Both the position numbers and the translations under genes were made by a program. A DNA stretch of 64,000 bases from NCBI GenBank assembly GCA_018654255.1, contig JABILX010000004.1, forward strand, positions 186,001 to 250,000. Reading direction: 5' to 3'. The notes under the pieces were generated by a model. It did not search any database, was not told the origin of the DNA, and worked only from the letters and a program-made list of their open reading frames with translations. Source of the stretch: Candidatus Peregrinibacteria bacterium (GTDB lineage: Bacteria; Patescibacteriota; Gracilibacteria; UBA1369; LOWO2-01-FULL-3). Every line of letters starts with the position of its first letter. Positions within the stretch are counted from its first letter, which is position 1. Below, piece after piece: positions 43,209 through 51,661 of the stretch.

Positions 43209-44178
43209 GTTCGTGATGTTTTAATAAAAGACCAAATACATAGATCGAAAGACCTATTATGAATATTACAGCGCTATACATCAACGCCTTAGTCGCCAAT
43301 AAACCAAAGAAATCACTCAAGAAATACATAACAGACTGCACCTGCTCAGTATTAAAACCATCTCCAGCTTTTTCACTCGTCGCCATGCTACTAATAAATT
43401 TCGGAGCCTGATACAACGCCATAAAAATAAACCCAGTGAAAATAGCACTAGATATCAAAGGTTTTCCAATCCATCTAATAACTCTATGCAAAGGTTTCAA
43501 AATAATCAGAGAAATAACAATAAGTAACAAAATTTGAACCATGAAAATTCCCCACCAAACGGTCCACAAAAAGTCTTTATTCAATTCATATCCAGCAAAG
43601 AGATGTAAATCCCCTTCGTGCAACTCAAGAACGGTCAACTTTGAAGGAATATCGTCCAAAATCTGAGTATTTAATACTTGAGTAACCTGGTTTTTAAAGT
43701 CCTCCTCTGGAACACCATCTGGAATACAGAAATTTTCTTCACTAGGAACAACCCCACCCTCACAAGGGGGAATAGTGTCAAACAAATATGAAGAAAGAGT
43801 TCCAACAAAGTTCGGCAGTTTATCAACGACCCCAGAAAAATCCACCTCTATCACGGCAACACCATTTTCATCAAATTCAGGCTCAACCAAATTTTCAACA
43901 AAAGGAACCAAAATGCTCTCAAAATCTTCAGCAGTTATATTCTCTCTCAAAACTTTCTCGAAATCGGCCTCAGAGAATTTGACTTCAATGTCTCCTTGAG
44001 AATCAACAACAGAAGTTGTAACCACGTCAACAGACGCTTCATACAAACTTTCAGACAAAGACCCCTCATAAAAGTCTACATTCAGCAGAGTATTTAACAA
44101 CAAAAACAACACGAAAGAAGCGAAGAAAACTATACTAAAAATAATTGCAATCAAACCTGCAAAAATTGATCTCACCAT
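43201..44178 (-). CDS. Polytopic membrane protein with extracytoplasmic domain, unknown
   Basis: A 325-aa protein with one N-terminal helix (about 4-31), a large acidic extracytoplasmic domain (about 35-205, with two Cys that may pair: PPCEGG, FCIPDG) and three C-terminal helices. No known family recognised. It sits between the NrnA-like and UDG genes. The topology fits a sensor or envelope factor, but this is a guess. Confidence 0.6.
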   Translation of the reverse strand: MVRSIFAGLIAIIFSIVFFASFVLFLLLNTLLNVDFYEGSLSESLYEASVDVVTTSVVDSQGDIEVKFSEADFEKVLRENITAEDFESILVPFVENLVEPEFDENGVAVIEVDFSGVVDKLPNFVGTLSSYLFDTIPPCEGGVVPSEENFCIPDGVPEEDFKNQVTQVLNTQILDDIPSKLTVLELHEGDLHLFAGYELNKDFLWTVWWGIFMVQILLLIVISLIILKPLHRVIRWIGKPLISSAIFTGFIFMALYQAPKFISSMATSEKAGDGFNTEQVQSVMYFLSDFFGLLATKALMYSAVIFIIGLSIYVFGLLLKHHEHE

Positions 44179-44224
44179 TAGGAGGAGGGTTAAAAAAACT
44201 CAAGCACAAATTTAACACAAGGTC

Positions 44225-45172
44225 TTACAAATTGAAAGAAGCTTTGTCCATTGTAAAACCAGCCGCCTTAGGATGGCCACCACCGCCATATTTTTTGGCA
44301 ATCTCCGATAAATCAACATTATCCTTTCTAGTTCTAAAAGATCCTTTCACGTTTTTCCGGTCCTCCTGAACAAGCAACGCAAAATCAACACCAGGCACCA
44401 TATTTAGATAATCAACCGCACCAGAAAGTTGATCCACACGACCATCATCTCCCTTTGCCTCTTCCTCAGTAATGACCGAACAAATGAAGTTGTCTTTCGT
44501 AATTTCAGCTTTTGAAAAAGCCTTCCCAAGCAACTTCAATGAAGAAAGAGTATTAGTTTTGAAAAGTGCCTTAATAATTGGAGCAACTTTCGCACCCCTA
44601 CGAAGTAATTCAGCCGCAACTTGATACACCTCCAAAGAAGTATTAGAATGCATGAAACTTCCAGTATCATTGTATATACCAGTCAACAAACAAGTAGCAA
44701 TATCGGGAGTAATATTGGTATCAATATATGAGAAAATCTTAAAAATTATCATTGTTGCAGACGCACTCTCTGTCTCAACTATATTTAGATGTCCAAACAT
44801 ATCGTTCGAAGCATGATGATCTATATTTACAATAAAAGGTTTTTTGTTTGGATTATTGAAAGATAGTATTTCAGGATATTTTTCATGGAAATCAGTCATA
44901 TAGTGAGCTCCACAATCCACAAGCATAACCAAATCATAGTTATTTGGATCAATATTTTTCTTAACATCCTCGACGTGAGGCAAGAAAGAATACTTTCTAG
45001 TTGGCTTATCAACACATCCAAGATCAGTCTTCTTCCCCATCTTGTCCAACCAAATTTTCACAGCACACATTGACCCAAGTGCATCCCCATCTGGCTTCCT
45101 ATGGCCAACAACAAGGATATCTTGCGCCTTTTTTACTTCTTTAAATAATTGTTCATACTCTAAATTTTGCAT
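44225..45172 (-). CDS. DHH/DHHA1 phosphoesterase, NrnA-like
   Basis: A 315-aa protein of the NrnA (oligoribonuclease / pAp phosphatase) family. DHH motifs are GHRKPDGDALGS, LVDCGAHY and NIDHHASND. The C-terminal DHHA1 has GGGGHPKAAGF. Degrades short RNA or converts pAp to AMP; which is dominant cannot be told. Own promoter at 45180-45207. Confidence 0.9.
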   Translation of the reverse strand: MQNLEYEQLFKEVKKAQDILVVGHRKPDGDALGSMCAVKIWLDKMGKKTDLGCVDKPTRKYSFLPHVEDVKKNIDPNNYDLVMLVDCGAHYMTDFHEKYPEILSFNNPNKKPFIVNIDHHASNDMFGHLNIVETESASATMIIFKIFSYIDTNITPDIATCLLTGIYNDTGSFMHSNTSLEVYQVAAELLRRGAKVAPIIKALFKTNTLSSLKLLGKAFSKAEITKDNFICSVITEEEAKGDDGRVDQLSGAVDYLNMVPGVDFALLVQEDRKNVKGSFRTRKDNVDLSEIAKKYGGGGHPKAAGFTMDKASFNL

Positions 45173-45179
45173 AGGCGAT

Positions 45180-45207
45180 ATTATACGTTATTCTAAGAAT
45201 AAATCAA
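45180..45207 (-). promoter_or_regulatory. Promoter of the NrnA-like operon
   Basis: On the minus strand TTGATT (45207-45202), 16-bp spacer, TATAAT (45185-45180). Start would be near 45173, just at the ATG: probably leaderless or very short leader. Confidence 0.55.
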
Positions 45208-45243
45208 GTGTTATTAACTCAAAGCTTGTTGTATATTTCTTTC

Positions 45244-46158
45244 ATGAGAATTTCATACTTTGGAACACCATCATTTGCAGTCCCAATACTAGAGTCACTA
45301 TACAATGACGATAGCATCAAAATCACCTCGGTTGTGACCCAGCCAGACAAACCTGGGAATAGGAATAAAATCACTCCTCCTCCAGTCAAAATAATGGCTC
45401 AAGAGTTGGGAGTAAAAATTCATCAACCAAACAAGATTGACGCTGATTTCATAGAAGAGCTCGAAGAAGAATCTCCTGACGCAATAGTGGTAGTGGCTTA
45501 TGGTGAAATCATACCTGAAGAATTATTGGATTTGCCAACTTTTGGCTGCATAAACGTTCATCCATCACTACTCCCAAAATACAGAGGAGCATCCCCTATT
45601 CAGGAAGCTATTTTGAATGGAGACACAGAAACAGGAGTCTCAATAATGAAACTAGATGAAGAGTTGGATCACGGACCTATTATTTTGATAAAAAGAGTCG
45701 AAATTTCAGAAGACGAAAACACAGAGAAATTGTCAGCAAAGCTAGCAATAATAGCGGCCGAAATACTACCAATGGCCTTACAAGACATAGAAGATGAATT
45801 CCTAACACCAATTCCACAAGAACACAACAAGGCAACTTTCTGTTCTAAAATCACAAAACAAGACGGAGAAATAGACTGGAAGAAAACAGGAAAAGAAATA
45901 TTAAACCAAGTAAGAGCATTAAACCCATGGCCATCAACCTACACAATTCTAAAAGACAAAAGAGTGAAAATATCAGAAATTGAAATCACAAAAGAAGAAG
46001 CATTAGAAAAGCCAGGAACAATAAAAAACTTAGACAAAGATAACTTTGGATTTTATTCTAAAGACTCACTGATAATCCCAAAAAAACTTCAAGTAGAAGG
46101 AAAATCGGAAATGACAACAAAAGAATTCCTAAACGGATACAAAAACCTTCTCGACTAA
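45244..46158 (+). CDS. fmt: Methionyl-tRNA formyltransferase
   Basis: Start at ATG 45244 (MRISYFGTPSFAVPILES); the frame continues upstream but without conservation. The formyl-binding region has INVHPSLLPKYRGASPIQ, and the substrate-binding part has DEELDHGPI. The C-terminal OB-like domain has LNPWPSTYT. Formylates initiator Met-tRNA. 304 aa is a normal length. Confidence 0.95.
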   Translation: MRISYFGTPSFAVPILESLYNDDSIKITSVVTQPDKPGNRNKITPPPVKIMAQELGVKIHQPNKIDADFIEELEEESPDAIVVVAYGEIIPEELLDLPTFGCINVHPSLLPKYRGASPIQEAILNGDTETGVSIMKLDEELDHGPIILIKRVEISEDENTEKLSAKLAIIAAEILPMALQDIEDEFLTPIPQEHNKATFCSKITKQDGEIDWKKTGKEILNQVRALNPWPSTYTILKDKRVKISEIEITKEEALEKPGTIKNLDKDNFGFYSKDSLIIPKKLQVEGKSEMTTKEFLNGYKNLLD

Positions 46159-46161
46159 TAT

Positions 46162-47604
46162 TTATTCCTCCACACTCTCTACGGGAGCAACATAGTCTGG
46201 ATCAATAGGAACTATGACTCCGCCCTTTGGAAGTGAATCGGAAACCCTGTCTTCAACAGCATTCAAAGCACTACCGATAGGGGTGCCTGAATTTATAGAA
46301 CTAATCGCTGCATCCATCATCTCTCTAAATAATAAATAATCAACAACAGGAAAGGTTTCTGCGTAACCAACTTGTTTAGCAAACGTCCCATATAAAGGAT
46401 CATTCGACTGGTCAGGTATCAGACTCCTAAGACTAGTTGGTCTGTGAGTAGCATCGAAATATGTGGTAGCGTTATTTGGAGTAGACAAAAATGTCAAAAA
46501 TTTCCAAGCAGTATCCGGATACTCAGTATTTCTAGAAACACCAAACGCAAAATACTCAGCATAAGTATCCCTCTTCTCAGTAGAAACAGTTGGATCCTCA
46601 ATCTGTGGCATTGGAGCCGAAGCTATTGCATCAATATCGATAACATCAACTTTGTCAGTCCTGAGATTGCCCCTTTCAGAAAGAATTTCTGCATACGTAC
46701 TCGCATAACCAAAAATCATCGAAACTTCTCCAGCCACAAATGCAGAAATATCTCCTTTGTCATAATTTGCAGCTTGATCCTCATTCCAAGAATAATATTT
46801 TTGAGAACTATCCGCGAAACTAGTAAACAAAGTAACAGCATCCGTAGAAGGCCTGCTACCACCAGAAGTATATGAAGAGAAAGTAGCCTTAGACATAGTC
46901 TCGTCGTAAAAAACATCTCCATATTGGATCATCATAGCAAACAACACATCCAACGCATTAGAAACGTTCTCAGTCACACCTAGAGCTATACCAGACACCT
47001 CAAACGAGTTAGATGAGTTACTCTCTTTGGTAAGCAAGTAAACATCGTTTTTTATACCATCCCAAGTAGACGAAGGTTTTCCTCTGGTAGGAATAGAGTC
47101 TTCAAAATGATCTTTGTTGTAATAAATTCCAAGAGTATCAACGTACAAAGGTAAACCATAAACCTGTTCAACTCCATCATTATCAGGAGTTATCAGATCA
47201 TTAGCAGCAGCCTCTACAAAAATAGTCCGAAAAGCCGTAGGATTTCCCTCGGAAGCTGGCATAGCAGATAATTTTTTCCTATTTTTTATAAACCACGAAT
47301 TAGGCATCGCAAATATATCTGGCCCCTCCCCTTCAGCAAGCTCATTCAAGATTCTTTTTTCATATTCTTCGAAATCATCAAATCGATAATATTCAATCCT
47401 AACGTAAGGGTTTTCTTTGAAGTATTCTTGGATCATGGGCTCAAAAACATCTTCGGCATCATACATATTGTAGATAACGAGACTCTTTTCAGTGTTGTCG
47501 ACAGGAGGTGGCAATTCCTTTTTTCTAAGGAGAGAACACGATGTTGAAAATAAAAGAATCGACACGAGAGTAATAGTAAAGAAGGTTTTTTTGCTATTGA
47601 ACAT
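46162..47604 (-). CDS. Extracellular solute-binding lipoprotein, family 1
   Basis: A lipoprotein signal with the lipobox LFSTSC is followed by a family 1 solute-binding fold (SLVIYNMYDAEDVFEPM, GEGPDIFAMPNSWF). 480 aa from MFNSKKTFF (47604). An upstream frame to 47634 adds MVKTFLTSSP. Such proteins feed sugars to ABC importers, but no permease or ATPase is adjacent. It may act alone as a binding or sensing protein. Confidence 0.85.
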   Translation of the reverse strand: MFNSKKTFFTITLVSILLFSTSCSLLRKKELPPPVDNTEKSLVIYNMYDAEDVFEPMIQEYFKENPYVRIEYYRFDDFEEYEKRILNELAEGEGPDIFAMPNSWFIKNRKKLSAMPASEGNPTAFRTIFVEAAANDLITPDNDGVEQVYGLPLYVDTLGIYYNKDHFEDSIPTRGKPSSTWDGIKNDVYLLTKESNSSNSFEVSGIALGVTENVSNALDVLFAMMIQYGDVFYDETMSKATFSSYTSGGSRPSTDAVTLFTSFADSSQKYYSWNEDQAANYDKGDISAFVAGEVSMIFGYASTYAEILSERGNLRTDKVDVIDIDAIASAPMPQIEDPTVSTEKRDTYAEYFAFGVSRNTEYPDTAWKFLTFLSTPNNATTYFDATHRPTSLRSLIPDQSNDPLYGTFAKQVGYAETFPVVDYLLFREMMDAAISSINSGTPIGSALNAVEDRVSDSLPKGGVIVPIDPDYVAPVESVEE

Positions 47605-47668
47605 AGGGCTTGAGGTTAAGAAAGTCTTAACCATTATAGGAAAACCACCTCCTGTAGTCTAGAAGAAT

Positions 47669-48067
47669 CTATTTTTCTTTCTCATTTTTATCTTCAGAAA
47701 CGTTTTTTATATTAACTTCAATTCCATCTTTTTTCCTCTTATAAACGAGAACATTAAGCTCATCCAGAACAATTTCTGTCCCGTAATGTTTTTTTCCATC
47801 CTTGTCTTCATACGAATTATTTTGTAGACGACCTTCGATATAAACCGGACTCCCTTTCACTAAATGTTGAGCACAAATATCCGCCAACTTCCTCCACGCA
47901 ATAACTTTGTGGTAGTCGACAGATTCTTTTTTCTCACCATCGCTAGTTATCCAGTCACGATTTGTCGCCACCGGGAAATAAGCAACCGCAATACCAGAGG
48001 ATGTTTTTTTCAACTCCGGATCAGCGGCCAGATGCCCAATTAGCATCGTTTTGTTCAGACTTCTCAT
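47669..48067 (-). CDS. ssb: Single-stranded DNA-binding protein
   Basis: A 132-aa SSB with OB-fold signatures MLIGHLAADPELKKTSSG, FPVATNRDW, DYHKVIAW and GSPVYIEGRLQNNSYED. The C-terminus is NVSEDKNEKEK, not the usual acidic DDDIPF-type tip that recruits repair proteins. Start at ATG 48067 (MRSLNKTM) rather than 48103. Confidence 0.93.
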   Translation of the reverse strand: MRSLNKTMLIGHLAADPELKKTSSGIAVAYFPVATNRDWITSDGEKKESVDYHKVIAWRKLADICAQHLVKGSPVYIEGRLQNNSYEDKDGKKHYGTEIVLDELNVLVYKRKKDGIEVNIKNVSEDKNEKEK

Positions 48068-48148
48068 CTTTTTTTGGTTAAAAATATTTACGCATATATT
48101 CATACATCACCAACCTTAAAGATTACTTAATTTTAATTTAAATTTTTC

Positions 48149-48177
48149 TTACAATTATCTAAAATTTAAGTTACAAT
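48149..48177 (+). promoter_or_regulatory. Promoter of ribE-ribH-pgk
   Basis: TTACAA (48149-48154), 17-bp spacer, TACAAT (48172-48177). Leader about 20 nt, too short for an FMN riboswitch. Confidence 0.5.
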
Positions 48178-48204
48178 TCTGCACCAGCCCAATAATCAAA
48201 ATAA

Positions 48205-48801
48205 ATGTTCACTGGAATCATCCAAACAATCGGAAAAATTAAAAAATTAGAAGATGACGGCAAAACAACGACATTGACTATCGAAGCCAAAGATATTTTC
48301 AAAAACAAACGCATTGGATCATCAATCGCAGTAGATGGAGTCTGTTTAACAATAGTAAAAAAAGACTCAGATTCAGCACAATTCAACCTGATGAACACGA
48401 CCCTTCAAGCAACAAAACTAAAAGATATCAAAGAAGGAAATACCGTCAATTTGGAACCGTCACTTACTTTTGGACAAGGATTGGATGGACATCTGGTTCA
48501 AGGTCACGTCGACACAACAGGAGAGGCAATAAATGTGAACAAATCAAGCAACCAAACCATTCTTCGCATCACTTATCCAAAATCATTCCGACAACTACTT
48601 TCGAACAAAGGATCTGTAACATTAAATGGAGTTAGTTTGACGATAAGTAACCTTAGTTCTGACTTTTTTGAAGTCAGTCTAGTTGACCACACATTAGAAA
48701 TAACAAACTTGTCAGAAATAAAGGTTGGAGATAAAGTTAACTTAGAGTTTGACGCTATTGCAAAATATTTAAAATCATTACTAGAAGCACGTGGAAATTA
48801 A
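48205..48801 (+). CDS. ribE: Riboflavin synthase alpha subunit
   Basis: A 198-aa protein made of two lumazine-binding repeats. The first has MFTGIIQTIG and DGVCLTIV; the second has NGVSLTISNL. Catalyses dismutation of lumazine to riboflavin. Overlaps ribH by 11 bp. Separate from ribBA-ribD, which lie 37 kb away. Confidence 0.95.
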   Translation: MFTGIIQTIGKIKKLEDDGKTTTLTIEAKDIFKNKRIGSSIAVDGVCLTIVKKDSDSAQFNLMNTTLQATKLKDIKEGNTVNLEPSLTFGQGLDGHLVQGHVDTTGEAINVNKSSNQTILRITYPKSFRQLLSNKGSVTLNGVSLTISNLSSDFFEVSLVDHTLEITNLSEIKVGDKVNLEFDAIAKYLKSLLEARGN

Positions 48802-49252
48802 AAGCAAAACAAAACCAAGTATTCCAGGAGGAGAAGACCTAAACATCCTCGTTATCCTCCCCTATTTCAATGAAACAATAGGGCTTGAGCTTTATCAAAA
48901 CACAGAAGAAACACTCCTTCAAAATGGAGTGAAAAAGAAAAATATAAAACTTTTGCGCATACCAGGAGCATTCGAACTTCCGTACGCAGCACAGAATGAA
49001 ATTAAAAGATCAAGTCCAGATGCAGTAATAGCACTAGGAGTTGTAATAAAAGGAGAAACCGACCACTACGACCAAGTCTGTGACCAAACTTTCCGAGGAC
49101 TCATGGATGTACAACTCAAACTAGAGACACCAATCATCTTCGGCATACTGACTTGCAACACAAAAAAACAAGCAGAAAACAGAGCCTCAAGCAAAGGACT
49201 CAATAAAGGAAAGTCATATGCACTAGCAGCATTGATTCAGGCAAATTTATAA
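48791..49252 (+). CDS. ribH: 6,7-dimethyl-8-ribityllumazine synthase
   Basis: A 153-aa lumazine synthase with RIPGAFELPYAAQ, IALGVVIKGETDHYDQVCDQ (the conserved catalytic His) and FGILTCNTKKQAENRA. Starts with GTG 48791, inside the ribE end. Some positions differ from the classical type. Family clear. Confidence 0.93.
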   Translation: MEIKSKTKPSIPGGEDLNILVILPYFNETIGLELYQNTEETLLQNGVKKKNIKLLRIPGAFELPYAAQNEIKRSSPDAVIALGVVIKGETDHYDQVCDQTFRGLMDVQLKLETPIIFGILTCNTKKQAENRASSKGLNKGKSYALAALIQANL

Positions 49253-49266
49253 TAACCTCATAAATT

Positions 49267-50469
49267 ATGAATCTAAAAACAATTAAAGACCTAGAAGACA
49301 TCCAAGGTAAGCGCATCTTACTCCGAGTAGATTTCAACACACCACTTACAGAACCAGACGAAAATGGATACAGAGAAGTTGCTGACGACACTCGTATTCG
49401 AGAAGCTTTGCCAACAATCAATTACCTGTTGGAAAAAGAGGTCAAACTAATAATAATAAGCCACCTTGGTCGACCAAAAGGAAAAGTCGTCGATGAATTA
49501 CGTCTCGACCCAGTAGCAAGAGCACTAGAAAGTCTTCTGGAAAAACCAGTCAAAAAGATTGACGCAATAACAAGTGACACGGTTCACAAAGAAGTTGAAG
49601 AGATGAAAGCCGGAGACATTTTGATGCTAGAAAATATAAGATTCCGAGAGGAAGAAGAAAACTGCGACATGCAATACACAAAAGAACTCTCTACGTTAGG
49701 AGATGTTTTTGTAAACGATGCATTTGGGACCGCTCACCGCAAACACGCATCAACAGCTGGATTAGCAGAATACATCCCAGCATACGCAGGGCTATTGATG
49801 GAAAAAGAAATAGAAGAATTAAGCAAAGTTTTAGACAACCCGGGACATCCATTGACAATCATATTTGGTGGAGCAAAAATGGACTCAAAGATAGGTGTAA
49901 TAAAAAACTTCATAGGCAAAGCAGATCACATCCTAGTAGCAGGCGGAATTGGAAATACATTCCTAACAGCATCAGGTCACAACTTAGGAGAATCTCTGGC
50001 TCAACACGATATGGTTGAACTCGCACAAGAAATAATGATGGACTGCCAAGAATATAAAACCAAAATCATTCTCCCTCATGACCTCGTAGCTGCAGATGAC
50101 TGCACAGATGACACGGAAACTGCAAACGTAGGAGTAGAAGATTTTGTTGGAGATATGAAAGCTTTTGATCTCGGAAAATGGAGCGCAGAAAAATTCTGCA
50201 ACATGATAGTAGACTCAAAAACAGTAATCTGGAATGGTCCAGTAGGAGTATTTGAAAAGAAACCGTTCCAAGAAGGATCTCGTACGATAGCAGAATGTAT
50301 CGCAAAAAGTGATGTTACCTCAATAATAGGAGGCGGAGACACTATAAATGCAATAAAATCATTCAACATACCAGCAGATTCATTCACTCACATCTCTACC
50401 GGCGGAGGTGCATCCCTAGAATTCCTAGAAGGAAAAATGCTTCCAGGTATTAAGCCGTTATTAGATTAA
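49267..50469 (+). CDS. pgk: Phosphoglycerate kinase
   Basis: A 400-aa glycolytic enzyme. Signatures are RILLRVDFNTPL, SHLGRPKG, DVFVNDAFGTAHR, VIWNGPVGVFE and GGGDTINAI. It makes ATP from 1,3-bisphosphoglycerate. 14 bp after ribH, on the same strand. Convergent with the PAP2-like gene, overlapping 4 bp. Confidence 0.97.
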   Translation: MNLKTIKDLEDIQGKRILLRVDFNTPLTEPDENGYREVADDTRIREALPTINYLLEKEVKLIIISHLGRPKGKVVDELRLDPVARALESLLEKPVKKIDAITSDTVHKEVEEMKAGDILMLENIRFREEEENCDMQYTKELSTLGDVFVNDAFGTAHRKHASTAGLAEYIPAYAGLLMEKEIEELSKVLDNPGHPLTIIFGGAKMDSKIGVIKNFIGKADHILVAGGIGNTFLTASGHNLGESLAQHDMVELAQEIMMDCQEYKTKIILPHDLVAADDCTDDTETANVGVEDFVGDMKAFDLGKWSAEKFCNMIVDSKTVIWNGPVGVFEKKPFQEGSRTIAECIAKSDVTSIIGGGDTINAIKSFNIPADSFTHISTGGGASLEFLEGKMLPGIKPLLD

Positions 50470-51179
50470 GCACCAATCTTAACCTCACCATTTCTTTTCA
50501 AAATTCTTTTGAATCTGGTGTTCCACTTATGAAAAATTTTGTCAGACAAAGCATAGATACCATAAGTGATAAAGAAAGATGCAAAAACATCGATCGAATA
50601 ATGAACATGCATAAGTAAGACGGTCACAGCCATAACTCCAGATCCAATCAAACAGAACCATCTAAACTTATAAGCCCTAAAGATAAGAGCAGCCAAGAAG
50701 GTGTTTCCAACATGCCCTGAGAAGAAAAGATCATTATAAAAAGCATATCTATCAAAAAGCCCATCTCCTGTTAACAATTCAGGACTCTGAAGATATAACA
50801 TTCCCTCAGGAGGCCCCAGGTGAGTCATAACTATAAAAGCAGCCCGAACCAAAGCAAACAAACCATAAGTCTTCAAAGCCCAAGGCGCCAATTCAGGTCT
50901 CACAGCAAGAGCATAAAACGCAACCGGAATCAAAAAGAACCAAACTCCCCAGGTAAACAAGAACGACAAATTATAAGTAGGAATATTATCCAAAATGATA
51001 TCCCCAACAGTTACAACCTGAAACATCTGATCATTATATTGAGCCGCAGATATCAAAACATATTGTCCAAAAAAGAAGAGAACAACACTAAACAAAAATG
51101 AGATTCTAAAACTTCTGTCTTTAAACAAAACAGACCATTTCTCATTTAAATCATTTCTAAATTTTTTGATTTTATTCAT
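50466..51179 (-). CDS. PAP2 superfamily membrane phosphatase-like protein
   Basis: A 237-aa polytopic protein with about 6 helices. LFFSGHVGNT (phosphatase motif 2, SGH) and HVHYSIDVFASFF (motif 3) match the PAP2/sphingomyelin-synthase-like branch. May act on lipid or undecaprenyl phosphates in envelope metabolism; the substrate is inference. Overlaps the 155-aa gene by 8 bp. Confidence 0.8.
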   Translation of the reverse strand: MNKIKKFRNDLNEKWSVLFKDRSFRISFLFSVVLFFFGQYVLISAAQYNDQMFQVVTVGDIILDNIPTYNLSFLFTWGVWFFLIPVAFYALAVRPELAPWALKTYGLFALVRAAFIVMTHLGPPEGMLYLQSPELLTGDGLFDRYAFYNDLFFSGHVGNTFLAALIFRAYKFRWFCLIGSGVMAVTVLLMHVHYSIDVFASFFITYGIYALSDKIFHKWNTRFKRILKRNGEVKIGA

Positions 51180-51639
51180 ATTTTACGTCAGCCCCCCAAA
51201 CAGTTTCATTAATTTGTCTCAAAGTTTCCAGAGTCAAAGCTTCAGGAATATAAATACCAGGAGTAGTTCCATCTGGAGATCGAGGAAATGCTCCCTCTGC
51301 GATAAAATCCTTGCAAATCATCCTGATACGAACATTGCGATAAACACGCCTCAACCTTTCTGATTCTGATCCAGCACGCATCCCAGGAACACCCTCAGGT
51401 GAATCACGAAGCTCCAGCCCCCCTTGATCAATAAGATCATTAATAGCACTAATAATCATATTCAAAAAATAAGGTTCCAGATCAAATTCCATCAATTCCT
51501 CAACAGCCTTCAATCTCGCACTCAGAAGACGATTGGGATTCAAAAGTTGATCTAAAAGCTCGAAAACTTCCTCTCCTTCTTCGATAGAGGTAACGTCTTG
51601 GAAATTGTATTCGAAACGATTAGCAGTTAAAAAATCCAT
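51172..51639 (-). CDS. Unrecognised 155-aa protein
   Basis: A soluble acidic helical protein (MDFLTANRFEYNFQ...) with no motif that I recognise. It lies 22 bp downstream of the TraG-like ATPase and overlaps the PAP2-like gene. Function unknown. Confidence 0.55.
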   Translation of the reverse strand: MDFLTANRFEYNFQDVTSIEEGEEVFELLDQLLNPNRLLSARLKAVEELMEFDLEPYFLNMIISAINDLIDQGGLELRDSPEGVPGMRAGSESERLRRVYRNVRIRMICKDFIAEGAFPRSPDGTTPGIYIPEALTLETLRQINETVWGADVKYE

Positions 51640-51661
51640 AGAAAATTTTTATCATCCTTTA

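Noticed and set aside
48104-48204. FMN riboswitch upstream of ribE
   Set aside because: No RFN-type conserved core; the promoter leaves only about 20 nt of leader.
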